Source of the DNA: Steinernema hermaphroditum
Taxonomy: Eukaryota; Nematoda; Chromadorea; Rhabditida; Steinernematidae
Assembly (NCBI GenBank): GCA_030435675.1
Contig: CM059621.1
Location: 11,408,001 to 11,472,000 of the forward strand
Length of the DNA stretch: 64,000 bases
Reading direction: 5' to 3'
Below, piece after piece: positions 36,200-48,600 of the stretch. The translations under genes and the position numbers were made by a program. Each line of letters starts with the position of its first letter. The first letter of the stretch is position 1. The notes below the pieces were generated by a model. It was not told where the DNA came from and ran no database searches. It was given only the letters and a program-made list of their open reading frames with translations.

Positions 36200-39100
36200 A
36201 TGCAAATGGCCGAGACGATTCCATTGTGCCGGACTGGCACCACCAGGCCTCGGAGTGGTCACCTCCAGTTGCCCCTGACGACCTCGGCGTTGTCCACTTC
36301 TCCTCTGGAGGTCCAGAAGTGGGCGGAAGTGCTCGAGTGGAAAAAGGGTCCGGATTTCGATCGGATTTCCGTTGCCTCGGGCCGCACAATAGCCGTCAAT
36401 TAGGGTCGGCGACGTCGCCTGAGGCCGAAGTGGTCACTACGGCGATCGATGCCCTCCCCAGACGAGGGCTAATTGGGTCCGTAGGCGAGGAACGACGACG
36501 TCTCCAGACTCTTCACGACCATAATTAGCCGGCCAGAGAACGTCCCGGACGCTCTGGCTGGAAGCGCCCTGAGCGGGAGGAACACCGGTGGATTAAGGTA
36601 ATCCGGCGCCCGACGGCGACATCGACAAATTTCGGAAGCGTTCTAATCTCGGATTAGCCGCCTCGCAGCCGAACGGATCCCCTCGATGCAAAAAGGCCGA
36701 TTTGCAATCGGCAAAACAACAATCGCCCTATTCAGTCCCGGCGTTGTCCCTTTCGGCGCCGTCGTTCGGGGTGCTCGTTTCCGCGGATTCCCCTCGGCCC
36801 TCTCGGGCAGCGTAATTTATGCAAATTCCCAGGCTTCGGCCGAAGCGCGGCTGATTTGCGTCACCGACGGTCATCTGACGCCGCGTATCGATCGCCGGAA
36901 AGGGCGGCTGTCCTTTGCACGCGCCAGCCGAGGCGCCGCTGGTCACAACTGTCCGGCTGGCGGGGCACTGGCCGGGCCGGAAGGGCGCCGACCCATCAGC
37001 TGATGCGTCCGCGGCGCGGTCGACGTTTCGAGAGTCGCAAAGAAACAAAAAAGCGGCGGAGGGGCAGTTGTTGTTGTTGATGGAAGGAGGAGGCGCCGCC
37101 AGTTGACCAGATGGCTTCCGAGTTCTGGGATCGCCGGCCACGTTTATTAGTCTGCCGGCCGCCTGAAATCCGCTTTGAAACTATACGGACATCGGTCGTT
37201 CGGTCAAGAAGGAGAGAGGTTGGTGGAATGAGGGAGGGGTACTGTAGGTACTGTAGTTTTTCTGGTGATCCGACGAATCTTCTTGTTTTTAAGGATTGGG
37301 ATATCTGCCGAGTGTCTTGGCCTCCTGAAGATAATCTAGGGTTTCGATCGCCTTCCCAGGATCACAATCAAGATCTCCCTCAAAAGTCTTATTCACTTAA
37401 CCCTTCCCCTGGCATCTGATCCTTCAAAATCATATTTTTCCTAATTCCATCAAAAAGTCCGAAGACCAGTTCCTCTCGATCCAACTTTCCCTCCGCCAAA
37501 AAACGCCAAAATCGGCGATTTGCTCCTCCTTCGCACTTCCTTCTCGGGAATTATTTATCGTTTTGATGCGTCCGGACACAATGTGAAAGAAAAATTTCTT
37601 ATTTCGCTGCGTTCATGTGTTCCCATTTGTTAAATGACATAAATCATCGGAAATTGAGCGCCTCCGGGCCCGGGGGAATCTGCGTCTCCGGAACTCGGCG
37701 CCCTTATCGCCATCTTGGCCCTCCGGCGGCGGCAGAGGTCGCCGCCGAGTGGCCGATGGCCAAATCCCCCCAGGAAACGGCCCTCCCTCCGATCGATTCT
37801 TAAATTCCGAAATCCATTCACCGGGAGGACCCTGCGGTCCCTCGAAACGTGTCCCGGCGGCGGCCCTATTGATCTCTGATGTCCCCGCCGGCCGTCGTCC
37901 ACTCTTGCCGCGCCCCTTTTCCGCCTCTCGCCGCGAAAAGCAACAAAAAACAAACGCGCCTCCGGCGATTAATCATCACTTCGGCCGACGGCGATTCGAA
38001 TTTTCGGCAATTATCGTAGTCCCGGGCCTCATCGGCCCCTCCGAATCCCGACGAAAGGCGCTGGAATTCGCGAGACAAAGGATTACGCGAGAGCGCCTCC
38101 ACAAATCACTTATTAGTATTTACAATGTGTCGGCGACGCACCCAAAGGGTCATTTAATAACGCGCGCGAACATCGCCGACGGACCACTGGAACAAGTTGT
38201 CATTAATTTGGAGAAATTAACGACCCGCCAGGGATCCTGGCGACGCACTCCGATAGGTAATCAGTCTGGCGTGCAAAGGACATGCTCTCCGATGGACTCG
38301 GGCATATGGACCGTCGTTCCGAAGGTCCTTTTTTGATTCTTTTCTGGGGAGGTCTTGCTATGATCTTGCTTATCTTTTTCTTTGAATATATTGCAGAAAC
38401 GATGAAGTGAATTGTGAAGTGGTTAAAGGTTGAGGTTAAGGATAACCTTAGCTATTCTTTCACCTTTATTTTCCATTGGTACTAAAAAGAAATGGTGCCC
38501 AAATTTAAAGAAATAAAAATAAATTTTACGTTGGGCAATTTTCGCCAAACGTATATTTGTTAAACTTCTAAATTTACGACTCCGAAAAGGCGACCGTTCC
38601 CTGGAATGAATTAAATTTTTTTCTCTCGGATCCAATGGTCACTTCGCAAACGAATCTCTACTGAGGATATGTGGTGGAATTCAAAAAGTGACTGTCCATA
38701 GGAGCCTATTTTGCTAATTTCATATTTGAGGTACTGTAAATGTGCCTGGAACGCCACCACCCGGATACTGTGGCCCAATCTCGTGCTCCACTGCCCATAG
38801 CCTCCTATTTCGGGCGCACCTTCCCCTCAAAACGGCCCCTTCCGCTTCGGGTGCCGGCGACTCGAATCCATTCAAATCCGAGGTCTTCGCGGCGATTTCG
38901 CGCGCCGAGTGACCCACTTGTTGGTGGACGGCTTCGCCGAAGCAGCAAATTAGAGGGCCGACGGGAATTTGCATAGCGCCGCCCCTTCCTTGGCAACGCG
39001 GGAGGGCGTGAGTCGTCGGCGGAGGCGCCTTCGGCCGTCGGGAGTGGACGCGAGTGGCCGCCGGCGACGCCGCCTCGGGCTAGGCGCCCCCGCCCTCCAC

Positions 39101-42100
39101 TTCCAGCTTCCATGCTGTTTATTTTTGTTTTGACGAGGCGCCGCCGAAGCCGAATCCAATTCGCGCGGCGCCAAAACGCCTAATTGCAGGCGTGTTCTTA
39201 TTTTTAGGCTTGTTTACTTGTTTTCCTCCAGAAGCCCTCTTCCGTCTGGGCGCGAATTCTCGCGTTGTACGATTTGTTTGCACGCCGCGTGGCCCTCGAA
39301 GCCTCGAAGGTGCAGAAGACGGCGGACGCGTCATCGACGGCCGCCGGAAAGGTCATTCGAGGGGATTCGCGCGCCGCCCGAGGGCGTTCCGAGTGGACGC
39401 GGCGGAACGTGACGAGGGACCGCCGCTGGAGGGCCACTGCAAGGGCGCTGCAAGGGCGCCGCTCTCCGCCCGCTGACCACCACCCGCCCGTCCCTGCGAA
39501 CTTCGAAGTGCCGTCGCCTAAGTGGTCGTCTGCTTTTTGGTCCTAAATCATCACAGTTGGGCGTTTTTTTGCGACGTTCCCCTGCAGACACAAGCAAGTT
39601 TGCAAAAAACGAGATTAATGGAGGCGAGAGGTCGTCTGGAGGAGGTCGTCGGAACGATGTTTTGACCGCGAGATCACCGGAATCGCCTCGGGCCTCCGCT
39701 TTTTTCTTGGCGTAGACGGCGAGAACGAGACGAATAAGCGAGCAATTGGGTTATTGTGATGGAAGTGGATTAGATTTGGAGCGAAAAACGGCTCTCCAGG
39801 AGGAGAGGCTAAAATTAGATGGATATTTGAATCCAATTGAGAGAAGATCGCATTAGAAAGATAATCACAGATTGAGGTGATTTGGATTTAGGGCTGAGCT
39901 CCTTAGCACCAAAACATACAAAAAAGGAAGGAAACACACTCTGTGGATTGGCCAAGGAGTCGAAGAACGGGTAGATTCAGGTCGAGGCGATTCAATGGAG
40001 TTGAAGCTTTTAGATCAAATGATGGATTGACCTTGGCCATGGGTGCTTTAAGCTGTATATCAAGGAAATCATAGCTCTTTCAAGAGCATTCCTGTTACTC
40101 TTCTTTCGATCTTCTTTCAAAATCATCCTCAAAATGCCTCTGAAGAGCGAAATTAAACCATCCATTGTCATTGTCGCCTCCAAAATTACACCCTCGATGT
40201 CCAGAATCCATCACAATAGCCCCGTCTGCACGATTCTCTTGATCGCCGAGTCACCGGCGATTGGCCGCTTCTTGTCTCTCCGAGGAGACGAGACCATCAA
40301 GTCCCTTCCTCCTGATTTCCCGCTTTTCTTCCTTTCATTCACAATCGATTTCCCAATTAATTATTCAATCTCCAAGTTATTCTCGCGGGCGACGTCCCCC
40401 AGGGTCATCTCCCCCTCCCCCGGCTTCCGGCCTGCAGACGTGAAGCCCACGTGTGCACCGACTTTCCAATTAGCGGCTCGGAAAACAGAAAAAAGATGGC
40501 GACGTCACCGTTCGACTTCCGCCTCGTTTTTCGGGGAACCCGCCGCTTACCCGGACTCTTCCTGTTGGGCGCGGCGGCCCTCCCGCGCTCCTCTAATGAG
40601 GAAGTAATCGTGCTGTTTGCACAACTTGAGGCAAAAAGCGACGCGCGACGAAACTTTTGTGCGATTCGCGTGGCCGGGCGGCCCCTTTTGTGCGAAATTC
40701 GGCCCTTTGAGTCATTCGCCGGTGGACAGCACGGGCGTCCCCGCCATGTCTTCGGTATCTGAGCCGGGCCCGGGGAGAGGCTCCGGGCTCGACGCCTAAT
40801 CCGCGGCGCTTTTTGTGGGGCTCCTCAAGTTGTTATTCACCTGCAGAGCGCTAATCAAACAAACAGCGTCGCGAGAGGTCACACGGCTTGCTGGAAGGTC
40901 GGCGAGTGACCTGCAGTGGACAGTCCGCCGTGGTGGTGCCAGGCGCTTCTCGGAGACGTCGTCGACGGTGGCCACGCGCAGCCCTGATTTGCATATTTCG
41001 AAAGAAAATGACTCGTTTTTTGCCTTTGGCTGACCGCCGGTTGCGTAACGCGTCTTTTGGATGATGACTAACGCGCCGACCGCGTCCGATTCGAAAGCAT
41101 TTCGATCGGTCCCGATCTGACATTTCTGAATTTTGATTCCGCGTTGATCATCCCGGGGATCGGGGAATCCGAAAGGTTAGGGCCTGAAAACGGAAGCATT
41201 CGGTGAATTTAGATCAAGTCGGAAGATGACTCTTTGTGGATTCTCCTCAGGGCCACGTTTTCATGATGAATTGGCCGTCCTGGGACAGACAAGGATTGGC
41301 GAACGTTTCTTGGCAACTACGCTTTTAGTTCAGAACAAAAATCCTCGGGCGTCTTTCTAAGATCCTTTTTTGGCGAGCTTTTAGCCTCTAGTGGTTTTCC
41401 TCAAAGAATATCCAATCCTTAAATATTTTGGATGAAAGTGTCGTGCATCTCAGGGGCATCTCCTGGTTTGATTTGAAACCATTTCGAACGCCTTTGTCCA
41501 CATTTTATTGCTACTTCTTTCTCTTCGTCTTTAGCCTGATTTCAACAGAAACATCTCCATTTTTAATCGGATAATGTTCGCCTTTTTTGTTCGTAGATTC
41601 AATTCAACTAATCCATCAATACAGGTTCCACTAAGCTCCCTCCTTCCCCTACACCCATTCCCCAATTTCACCTCTGACCTCTCACCCCTCGACCCCGTCC
41701 CACCACGACTTGTCCGAAGTGACCACTGGCCATTTCCGCCGACTCATCGGGGCAATCTCGTCGGCGCTTCGCAGGTCCAATATTTGAATATTTGAATTAC
41801 CTAATGTGTACCGCACACCGTCTGTCACACAATGTTTGCCAAACCCTCCGCGGCGTCGTTCAACTGAAACCGCGCTGACCACCGCCGCGGTGTCCGCTTT
41901 CCGCTTTCCCAGCCCAAATCCCTCCTTCTTCTTCTTCTTCGCTTCTTCTGCTTCGGGGCGCCTTTATGCAAATGCGATACGACGACGTGACGACGGCGAG
42001 GCCCGAGGCCGTCCTGCGGGGACAGCACCACAACAACAACAACTTGCCGTTCGGGCCAGAAGCCTTCCGCCGCCTTCGCGCCCTCAAAAAACAACTCCGC

Positions 42101-45100
42101 TGCTGTTGTTGGCGGCTCTCCGCCAATGCTCCTCGTCCAAATGCCCAAAACAAAAAACAAAAACAACGCTTAACGGCATCAGGCTGCAGCCCAGCGCCGC
42201 TGTAGTCACTCCGGCCGGAGTTTCGGCCTGGGAAGGTCACCACATTTGCATACCATCGGCCCTAATTGATGGGCGAGAAGTCGAAAAGAACTCGTTTCGT
42301 CCACGCGATACCATCTTTACGGACTCGATTAATTGTTTTGCGCGTCCCGCTGACCCTTCCGTCCGTCGAAATCGCCGTCGATCTCTGACAAATTGTTGCG
42401 CGAGCGGACGCAGGTGGCCGCTACCGTAACCCGGCGGGGCGCCCACCGCCCCGCCGCCGGCGACCTTGGCGTGTCACCGCGATGATTGCGGTAACTTTGA
42501 CAGTTAATCAGTCGTGCCGAGATAAGACGCCGGACGGAGGTGCCGCCAAAAGAAGGCGAGATTAGGGTGATGAGTTTATGCCGGCCAAGGACTCGGCCTC
42601 CCGACGTGTTAATTCGAGCATGCAGTTTAAGTGGGCACAGGAAGTCGGGTTAATTTAAGAAACGCGGGTGGTCTCAAGAAGATCTGTGAAGAACATGGGT
42701 TTGAGAAGCTTTCTAGAATGGCCACGGAGTTCCTGAAGAGAGGCTAAATGAAGAGTTCCAAGTGGGACCAAAAATCAAGGTCCAACCAGTTACACTCGTA
42801 GCAGCTCAGAAGCAAAGATCACTGTGTATCTTAGAGGTGGAATATCTTCCTCTGCTTTTGTAGGTCAGCCTTTGAATATCGTTCAACGTCAATGATCATG
42901 GAAGTGTCTTGTCGATTTTGTGATGGCCAAGTGCTTCAAAGATACAATCAGAACCGATCTCCAAAGTCAGCCTCCTCGACCTCGTCCCCCCTTTTGAGGT
43001 CACCCCTAATTAACGACTTCTTCCAACGATCGCTTCCCTGGCAGAGCCATAAATTTGCATCGAAATCGCATTCCCCCTCACTGCCTAAACAAACAGTTCG
43101 ACGCTTCGGTGACACTCAATTTCTCAAAAAGACGAATCGCCCCTTATCGTTCCCCCGGAATCGCCACTTCTAACCTTGAGGGAATGGCTTTTGGCGCACT
43201 CCCACCCAATAATTTATCAGATCTTATCTCGCGGCGTCGACCTTACCTAGCGCGTGGGGGCGTTTCCAGCCGCGCGGTCATCTCGGGGCCATCGCCGGCC
43301 ATCCCTTAATTGCCTCGCATCACTTGATGTCTTTTTTAAGAGGGCCTCCTCCCTCCGCGAAGCTCGTCGGTCAGACGGTCCTCCGGTGTTCCTCGGGGCG
43401 CCGGCGACGACAAGTTGCTCGTCTCGCGCGTCATTTACCACAATAATAATACGTTCGGTCGAGGCAGGACGCGCGCATTATTCCGTCTGGACGCCGCCCG
43501 CGCGCTTTTTGCCAAATTTGCGAACTCCGAGTTCCAGTTTCACTTATTTGCGCGCCAAATGAACACGTGGAATGCGCCCATCGGCACTTTTTGGGAATCT
43601 TTGCGCTCTTTAAGGGTATCCCATGAGGGTTCCGGATGAGTGGAGTCGGCCTCTTTAGGGCTCGTCGACGCATCGGAGCCCCTCGGAAGACACCTCCTCT
43701 GCTGACCCTTTCACTTTCCGTTCCAGAGGGTCGTTAACGGAATCGGCGTTTTCGAATATTCATAAATCTCCCTGAATCGCCTCTCGTCGCCCCTTTTGTC
43801 GTAAAATCGTCAAAGGCGAAGTAAAATATGTCGCCACAACAAAAAGTCTCATAAATTCGGAGGAATCTCGTTTCCGTCCCTCCTAATTGTCCACAAATCA
43901 TCGCCGCGCCTCCCGACGGTCTCCGCTTTTTCGTCTTCTTGATCCCCGGGGGCCTGTGCCCTCCTCCCGCTCCCGCCCCTCCCTGGGCCCTCCTGCACAC
44001 CTAAACGGGCTCTGGAATCGTCGTCGCGTCGCCCGAGGGGACGAAACGAGTTTCGTCGCTGGATTTCTGCCAAAAAAACTTCCGAAGATATTGATCCCGT
44101 GGCGCTTCCAGTGGTCAAAACTAATTGTTTCGCCCTCCACGACCACACACGTCGCCGCCCACCTCGACTCCCTCGGCTCCTCGGGACTTCCGGAGACGAA
44201 CGCGTGCATCCCTAACGGCGGGCGGTCATCGGAATTCGGTCATTAATCAAACGAGCGCCGAATAGTCGCGTGGGGCTAATTGAGGAGCCGCTTTGATGCC
44301 GACCGCCGGAAGGTGCGCTTTAGGCGTGCACGTCCCGTTGGCGCCCTCCAGGAAAGCCGGTTTGGCGCGCGTTCGCTTTTTGAGCGAATTTTTGCGAAAT
44401 GGAACCGCCGTTACCGTTTTGCCGCCAATTAGGATGGAACCGGCGAGGGAGGCGAGGAACAGGAAAAGCCGATTGCGGCTCCAGGAGACGACAAAAGAGA
44501 AAACAAAGAAGGAAGAGTCGTTGTTTTCGCCCCTTGGGGCGTAACGAAAGTGAGTGGTGACGCTGATCCACCGTCGATTGACTCATTTCCGCGCCACCAT
44601 CAACCTTTGTTTGCGCAACTTCGCGGATGGCGGAAGTTTTTGCGAATTCCACTTGACCGTCAGGTCAGCGCTTCTCGGCTTTTAGAGTTGCAAGACTCCT
44701 GACTTCTCTAGCATCTCAGAGTTTAAACGGGGCGTTAGTTTCCTTTTTGGGACACTCTGTATAGTAAGGTCCATCAAAAAGAGTTTTTTTGGGAAAGTCC
44801 TTCGGAATACATCTCGCGATCTTTTGAATATCTTGTTGATCTATGGTGTTATTTATGATCTGTATTTCTCTTGTCTTTTGTGGAAGGCAGGCTCTATGCA
44901 TGCTCTAACCCTATGTCTTCCAATTCCGCCACCAAAGTTGCAATGCCGCTTCGACCTTTTAATCGCCCTAAATGTGATTCCACCTCTTTTTCCCTTTTTT
45001 TTGTAAACTTGCAAATTCGAAAAAGCGCTCCGTTCGGAACCTCTCCGACTCGTCTGCGGAACATGCAAATGTCCTCCGCCGTCCCTCCTCCGCCACTTAT

Positions 45101-45198
45101 CCATTCGACCGTCGAACGCCCTTTCCGCGTGCACCTCTCGCCCCCTTCCGCGCTTCTCCGCGACTTCGCTTCCGACCACACGCATCGCCCATTTGCAT
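36200..45198. promoter_or_regulatory. cluster of nine perfect POU octamer motifs
   Basis: ATGCAAAT or its complement ATTTGCAT occurs at 36200-36207, 36819-36826, 38967-38974, 40987-40994, 41966-41973, 42244-42251, 43053-43060, 45063-45070 and 45191-45198. Random expectation for both orientations in 9 kb is about 0.3. The octamer is the classical POU-domain (Oct/UNC-86/CEH-6 class) site. The last two copies are within 600 bp of the zinc-finger ATG. One further copy lies at 14090-14097, in a TSC22 intron. Confidence 0.55.
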
Positions 45199-45653
45199 AA
45201 CATCACAGAAGACGCCGCCTTGATGGCCCGTGGGGCGCAAGGTGGTGCCAGTCGAGGAGATCACCTTTTGTGCTCATGCTAATCGCCGTTCGTTCGCCGC
45301 TTGTGGTCACCGGCGTCGACGTCAGCGTCGCCGTTATCGGCCATCCAGAACCCGAGTGGTCACTCCAGAGGCCCTTATCAGCGGGGAATTCAAATTTCCG
45401 CCCCTCGAAGTCGCTATCAGCGGCCTCTAACCCCCGACGGCCTTCTAGTCGCCACGCGATGGTCATTCGATGTTTCTCGGCGCCTCCAACTCCCAGGAAC
45501 TGTTTGGGTTTCTGATTTTATTTCGCGATACACAAAACGGTTCTGTTTGCGCGACGCGATTATCAGTTTTGTTTTTGGCATTGTCCCTTTCAGACGTTTT
45601 CGTCTTCTTCGCCTCCTCTCGCTGCCACTCTCACTGCCTGAAATGCCTTAGAG

Positions 45654-48600
45654 ATGATCGACACCTACGGTAGTCATCCCGGCGGCGCCGGCCTTCTGGC
45701 CCCGCCGCCAACCCAACAGCCCCTCCAGGAGGCGCCTCAGACGCCCTCGGCACCGCCGCCGGTGGTCATCTGCCCCACCGAGCTCGACTCGCTCAACATT
45801 ACCCTCGAGAAGAACCAGCAGTGCCAGTGCAAGGACTGCGGCAAGCTCTTCAACTCCGTCTGGTACCTCAAGCAGCATGCCGTCAAACACAGCAACGATC
45901 GGCCTTTCCAATGCAAGTTCTGCCTTAAGGTGAGTCCTGATCGAGAGAGAAATGGGGGTAGGGAGAGATCGAATTGGGTTTGTCCAAATGCGGGTGGAAC
46001 GTTGACAGATCGGAGTCTTTGGGGACCATATTCGAACAGTTCCAGTACGACCTTTTTCGGTTTACAAAGAGAGCGTCCGAAACTCTCAAAATTTGGCAGA
46101 GAGAAAACCAAAACGTTGACGTTATGGATGTTTTGGGAAAAGAGGTCCCCTTCCCAGAAGCTGTCAGCGATTAGTAATCACACGATGTCGAAAGGAAGGA
46201 TTTTCGAAACGGGGCGGAAGTGGTGGTCAGCGAGTGGATGGAACTGTTCGAATCTATGTTTTTCTAGTAGAAAGTTCGAAATTTGCTCGGTCCGCACCAG
46301 TGAGCAATGCCTCGAAATTTGACCATCCTTTTATTTATACCGAAAGCACAAAATCATTTCTTTGCTGTACGTTTCTTTCGGTCAAAGTCGCTGTTTCAAA
46401 TCGGAACACTTCAAAACCCGCCAGTGATAATCTCTAATCAGTGGTGCCCCGTGCTCCAAACAGCGCTTCCAAATCAGAATTCGCCCCAAAAACGGCGAGT
46501 GGTCACCGCGTCCGCGAGACCTTGGAACCCTCGAGGCGGTGATAAGACGGCGGTCAGTTGACTGCAAAAAGAGGTTTCTGTTTGCCCTGGTGATTCCCAC
46601 GTCCCTCGGCCGTTCCTCTTCCTTATCGGAGTCGTTCCTTTCAGACCTACAAGTTCCGCTCCAACCTCTACCAGCACAAATGCCCCGAGAGGACGAAGTC
46701 GCTCGGCAACGGACCTCAGTAAGTCTTTTTTTGAATAGAACTTCTTGTCCCATAGGGCGACAAGAAGTGTTGTTGTGTTGCGAAAGGCGCTGTTTACCGA
46801 TCGGAGGAAGTCGAGCGATCGCTGCGGCGAATCGATTTGGGCGAATTCGTACTCTCCGAGTTGATTATCGCCTTGGCCGTCCATTATTTATGAAAGCGTC
46901 TCGGCGCTCCTTGGATACTCCATGGAGTCGTTTGCTCGAAGTTGCCGCGAAAGTTGTTTTCCGCAGATTGCCCCCTCGAGGACAAAGTGGAGTTATTAGC
47001 GCTTTCGTCACCCTCCGACTGTGACGCCTTTGCCGCTATGTTTAGAGTCTCCCGGTATAGTAGGATCCCATCGAACTACGTTATAGTCCGATTTTCTCTG
47101 TCGTAACTCACTTCCAGAGCGCCTTTCCCCCTCTGAACTCCCTGTTTTGCCCGAAGATTAGAAACACTATTAGGCGTGTGTTTTCTTCTTTTTGATATGT
47201 TTTCTCACGCACTAATCCGAACGTTATTTGCTCTGTCTCCGGGTGGTCCTGCTCGATTGGAGCAGGAAGGAAGAGAGTGGCCAGAACAAAAGGAACCGAG
47301 AAGTTGCACTTGTTTCACTTCGCCGTAGCGCTAAATCTTTCAATTTTTGCATAAACAAGTGAGTTTGAATAATTCGCTTTGTTTCGTTTGGAGCCCCGCC
47401 TCTTCGGGGCCCAACGCCCGAGCGAAAAAATGTCCTTTGCCAAACAAACGTTCTGTTTTTCAGCTGCTCTAGAGTCAGATTCCCTCTGACCACGAAGTGT
47501 GACAAGACTTGAGTTTATAGGGTTTCCGCAGACGAGATGGAAAGATTTCTTTTTGTTTCTGTTTCTGGAGTGCACGGCTAATTCCTCGATCCCATGAGAT
47601 CGCCTTCTCCTTCATTTCTTTCACTATAGGGATACCAAGTATAACGCTCCAAAACAGTATAATCATCTTTTCATCTAAACATGCCTAAGGCTAAGCGTTT
47701 TCTAAGCCCTCCCGCGCCATTTCCCTTTCGACATTCGTCTCCTCTCTTTCAACTTCAGGTTGTACAAAGTGGTAGATCCCAATTACGCAGTTCCAAGCAC
47801 TCCAATTGTCACAACCTTTTCCAAATGTCGCCAATTATCCACCTCATTATTCTCACAAATTTGAGTCCCTCTCATTCATTCCCTTAGTGCATTTTAAGCC
47901 CTAATGCATTCTGCCGCGTGTTTCCATAATCTGTGCTCTTCCTTCCCTCATCAACCCAATCCCGACGACCTTTTCCGAAAGCAATGGCAGACCTCTGTTT
48001 TCGTCTTTGTTCGACTCAAATTTCTCAAGATACACTGTTTTATGGGAATGTCTCCATTCAGTCCATTCACCCGTTTCACACAGTGCGCCCACCTTGGCAG
48101 CCGAGTATAGCCACCTCGGTCCGTACAGTCAGCTGTCTTTTCCAAACAAACACTCCTCTACTCGTGTCCGCTCTGCGCACCTTCGGCCTCGAGTCCTCCT
48201 CGGAGAGACCAGTGTCCCAACGCGTGTGAGTGCGCCATCAACAATTCATTAAAAATTACTTTGTCCTTTCTTCGTTCCGCGCGCATTAAAAGGCTTTGGA
48301 GAGGGCGGCGCTGCCAAATGTCGTCGAGAAGCTCTGTTTTCGAGCCATCGATCGCTTCTGCACGTTTCTTTGCACTTCCAGAAACCCCGAGGAACTCGGA
48401 ATTTTGAGTCTTGCGCTGTTTATCCCCTCCCGCGGCCATTAGCCCCGAGTCGGGCGCCGCCGACGACCTTCTGGCCCTGATAAGCACATCGCTTTCGACG
48501 ACTCCTTTGTTCGCCGATCGCAAATAAATCGACTTTTGCGTCGAAAAAGAACTGATCGTGACCGACGGCCCCGTTTCAGGAACCGACTCTACCGACGCGG

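Larger units (their letters stand above)
32020..45650. promoter_or_regulatory. 13.6 kb gene-free region, probable regulatory domain of the zinc-finger gene
   Basis: No exon set could be supported on either strand. ORFs here are short and come from GC-rich composition. From about 35.9 kb the sequence alternates GC-rich blocks with AT-rich motifs such as CTAATTA, TTAATTAA and the POU octamer. Nine perfect ATTTGCAT/ATGCAAAT octamers occur between 36200 and 45198. Such a long island in an otherwise compact genome, directly 5' of a transcription factor gene, is most simply a set of enhancers. Alternative non-coding first exons cannot be excluded. Confidence 0.45.

Noticed and set aside
41806..42429. 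207-codon frame in the GC-rich upstream region
   Set aside because: Low-complexity, Arg/Ser/Pro-biased translation with equally open frames on the opposite strand; typical of GC-rich non-coding DNA.
48120..48230. CPLC-containing frame with a following GTGAGT donor, considered as an extra zinc-finger exon
   Set aside because: Lacks the paired histidines of a C2H2 finger, has no good acceptor in phase with the exons on either side, and is not needed to close the model.
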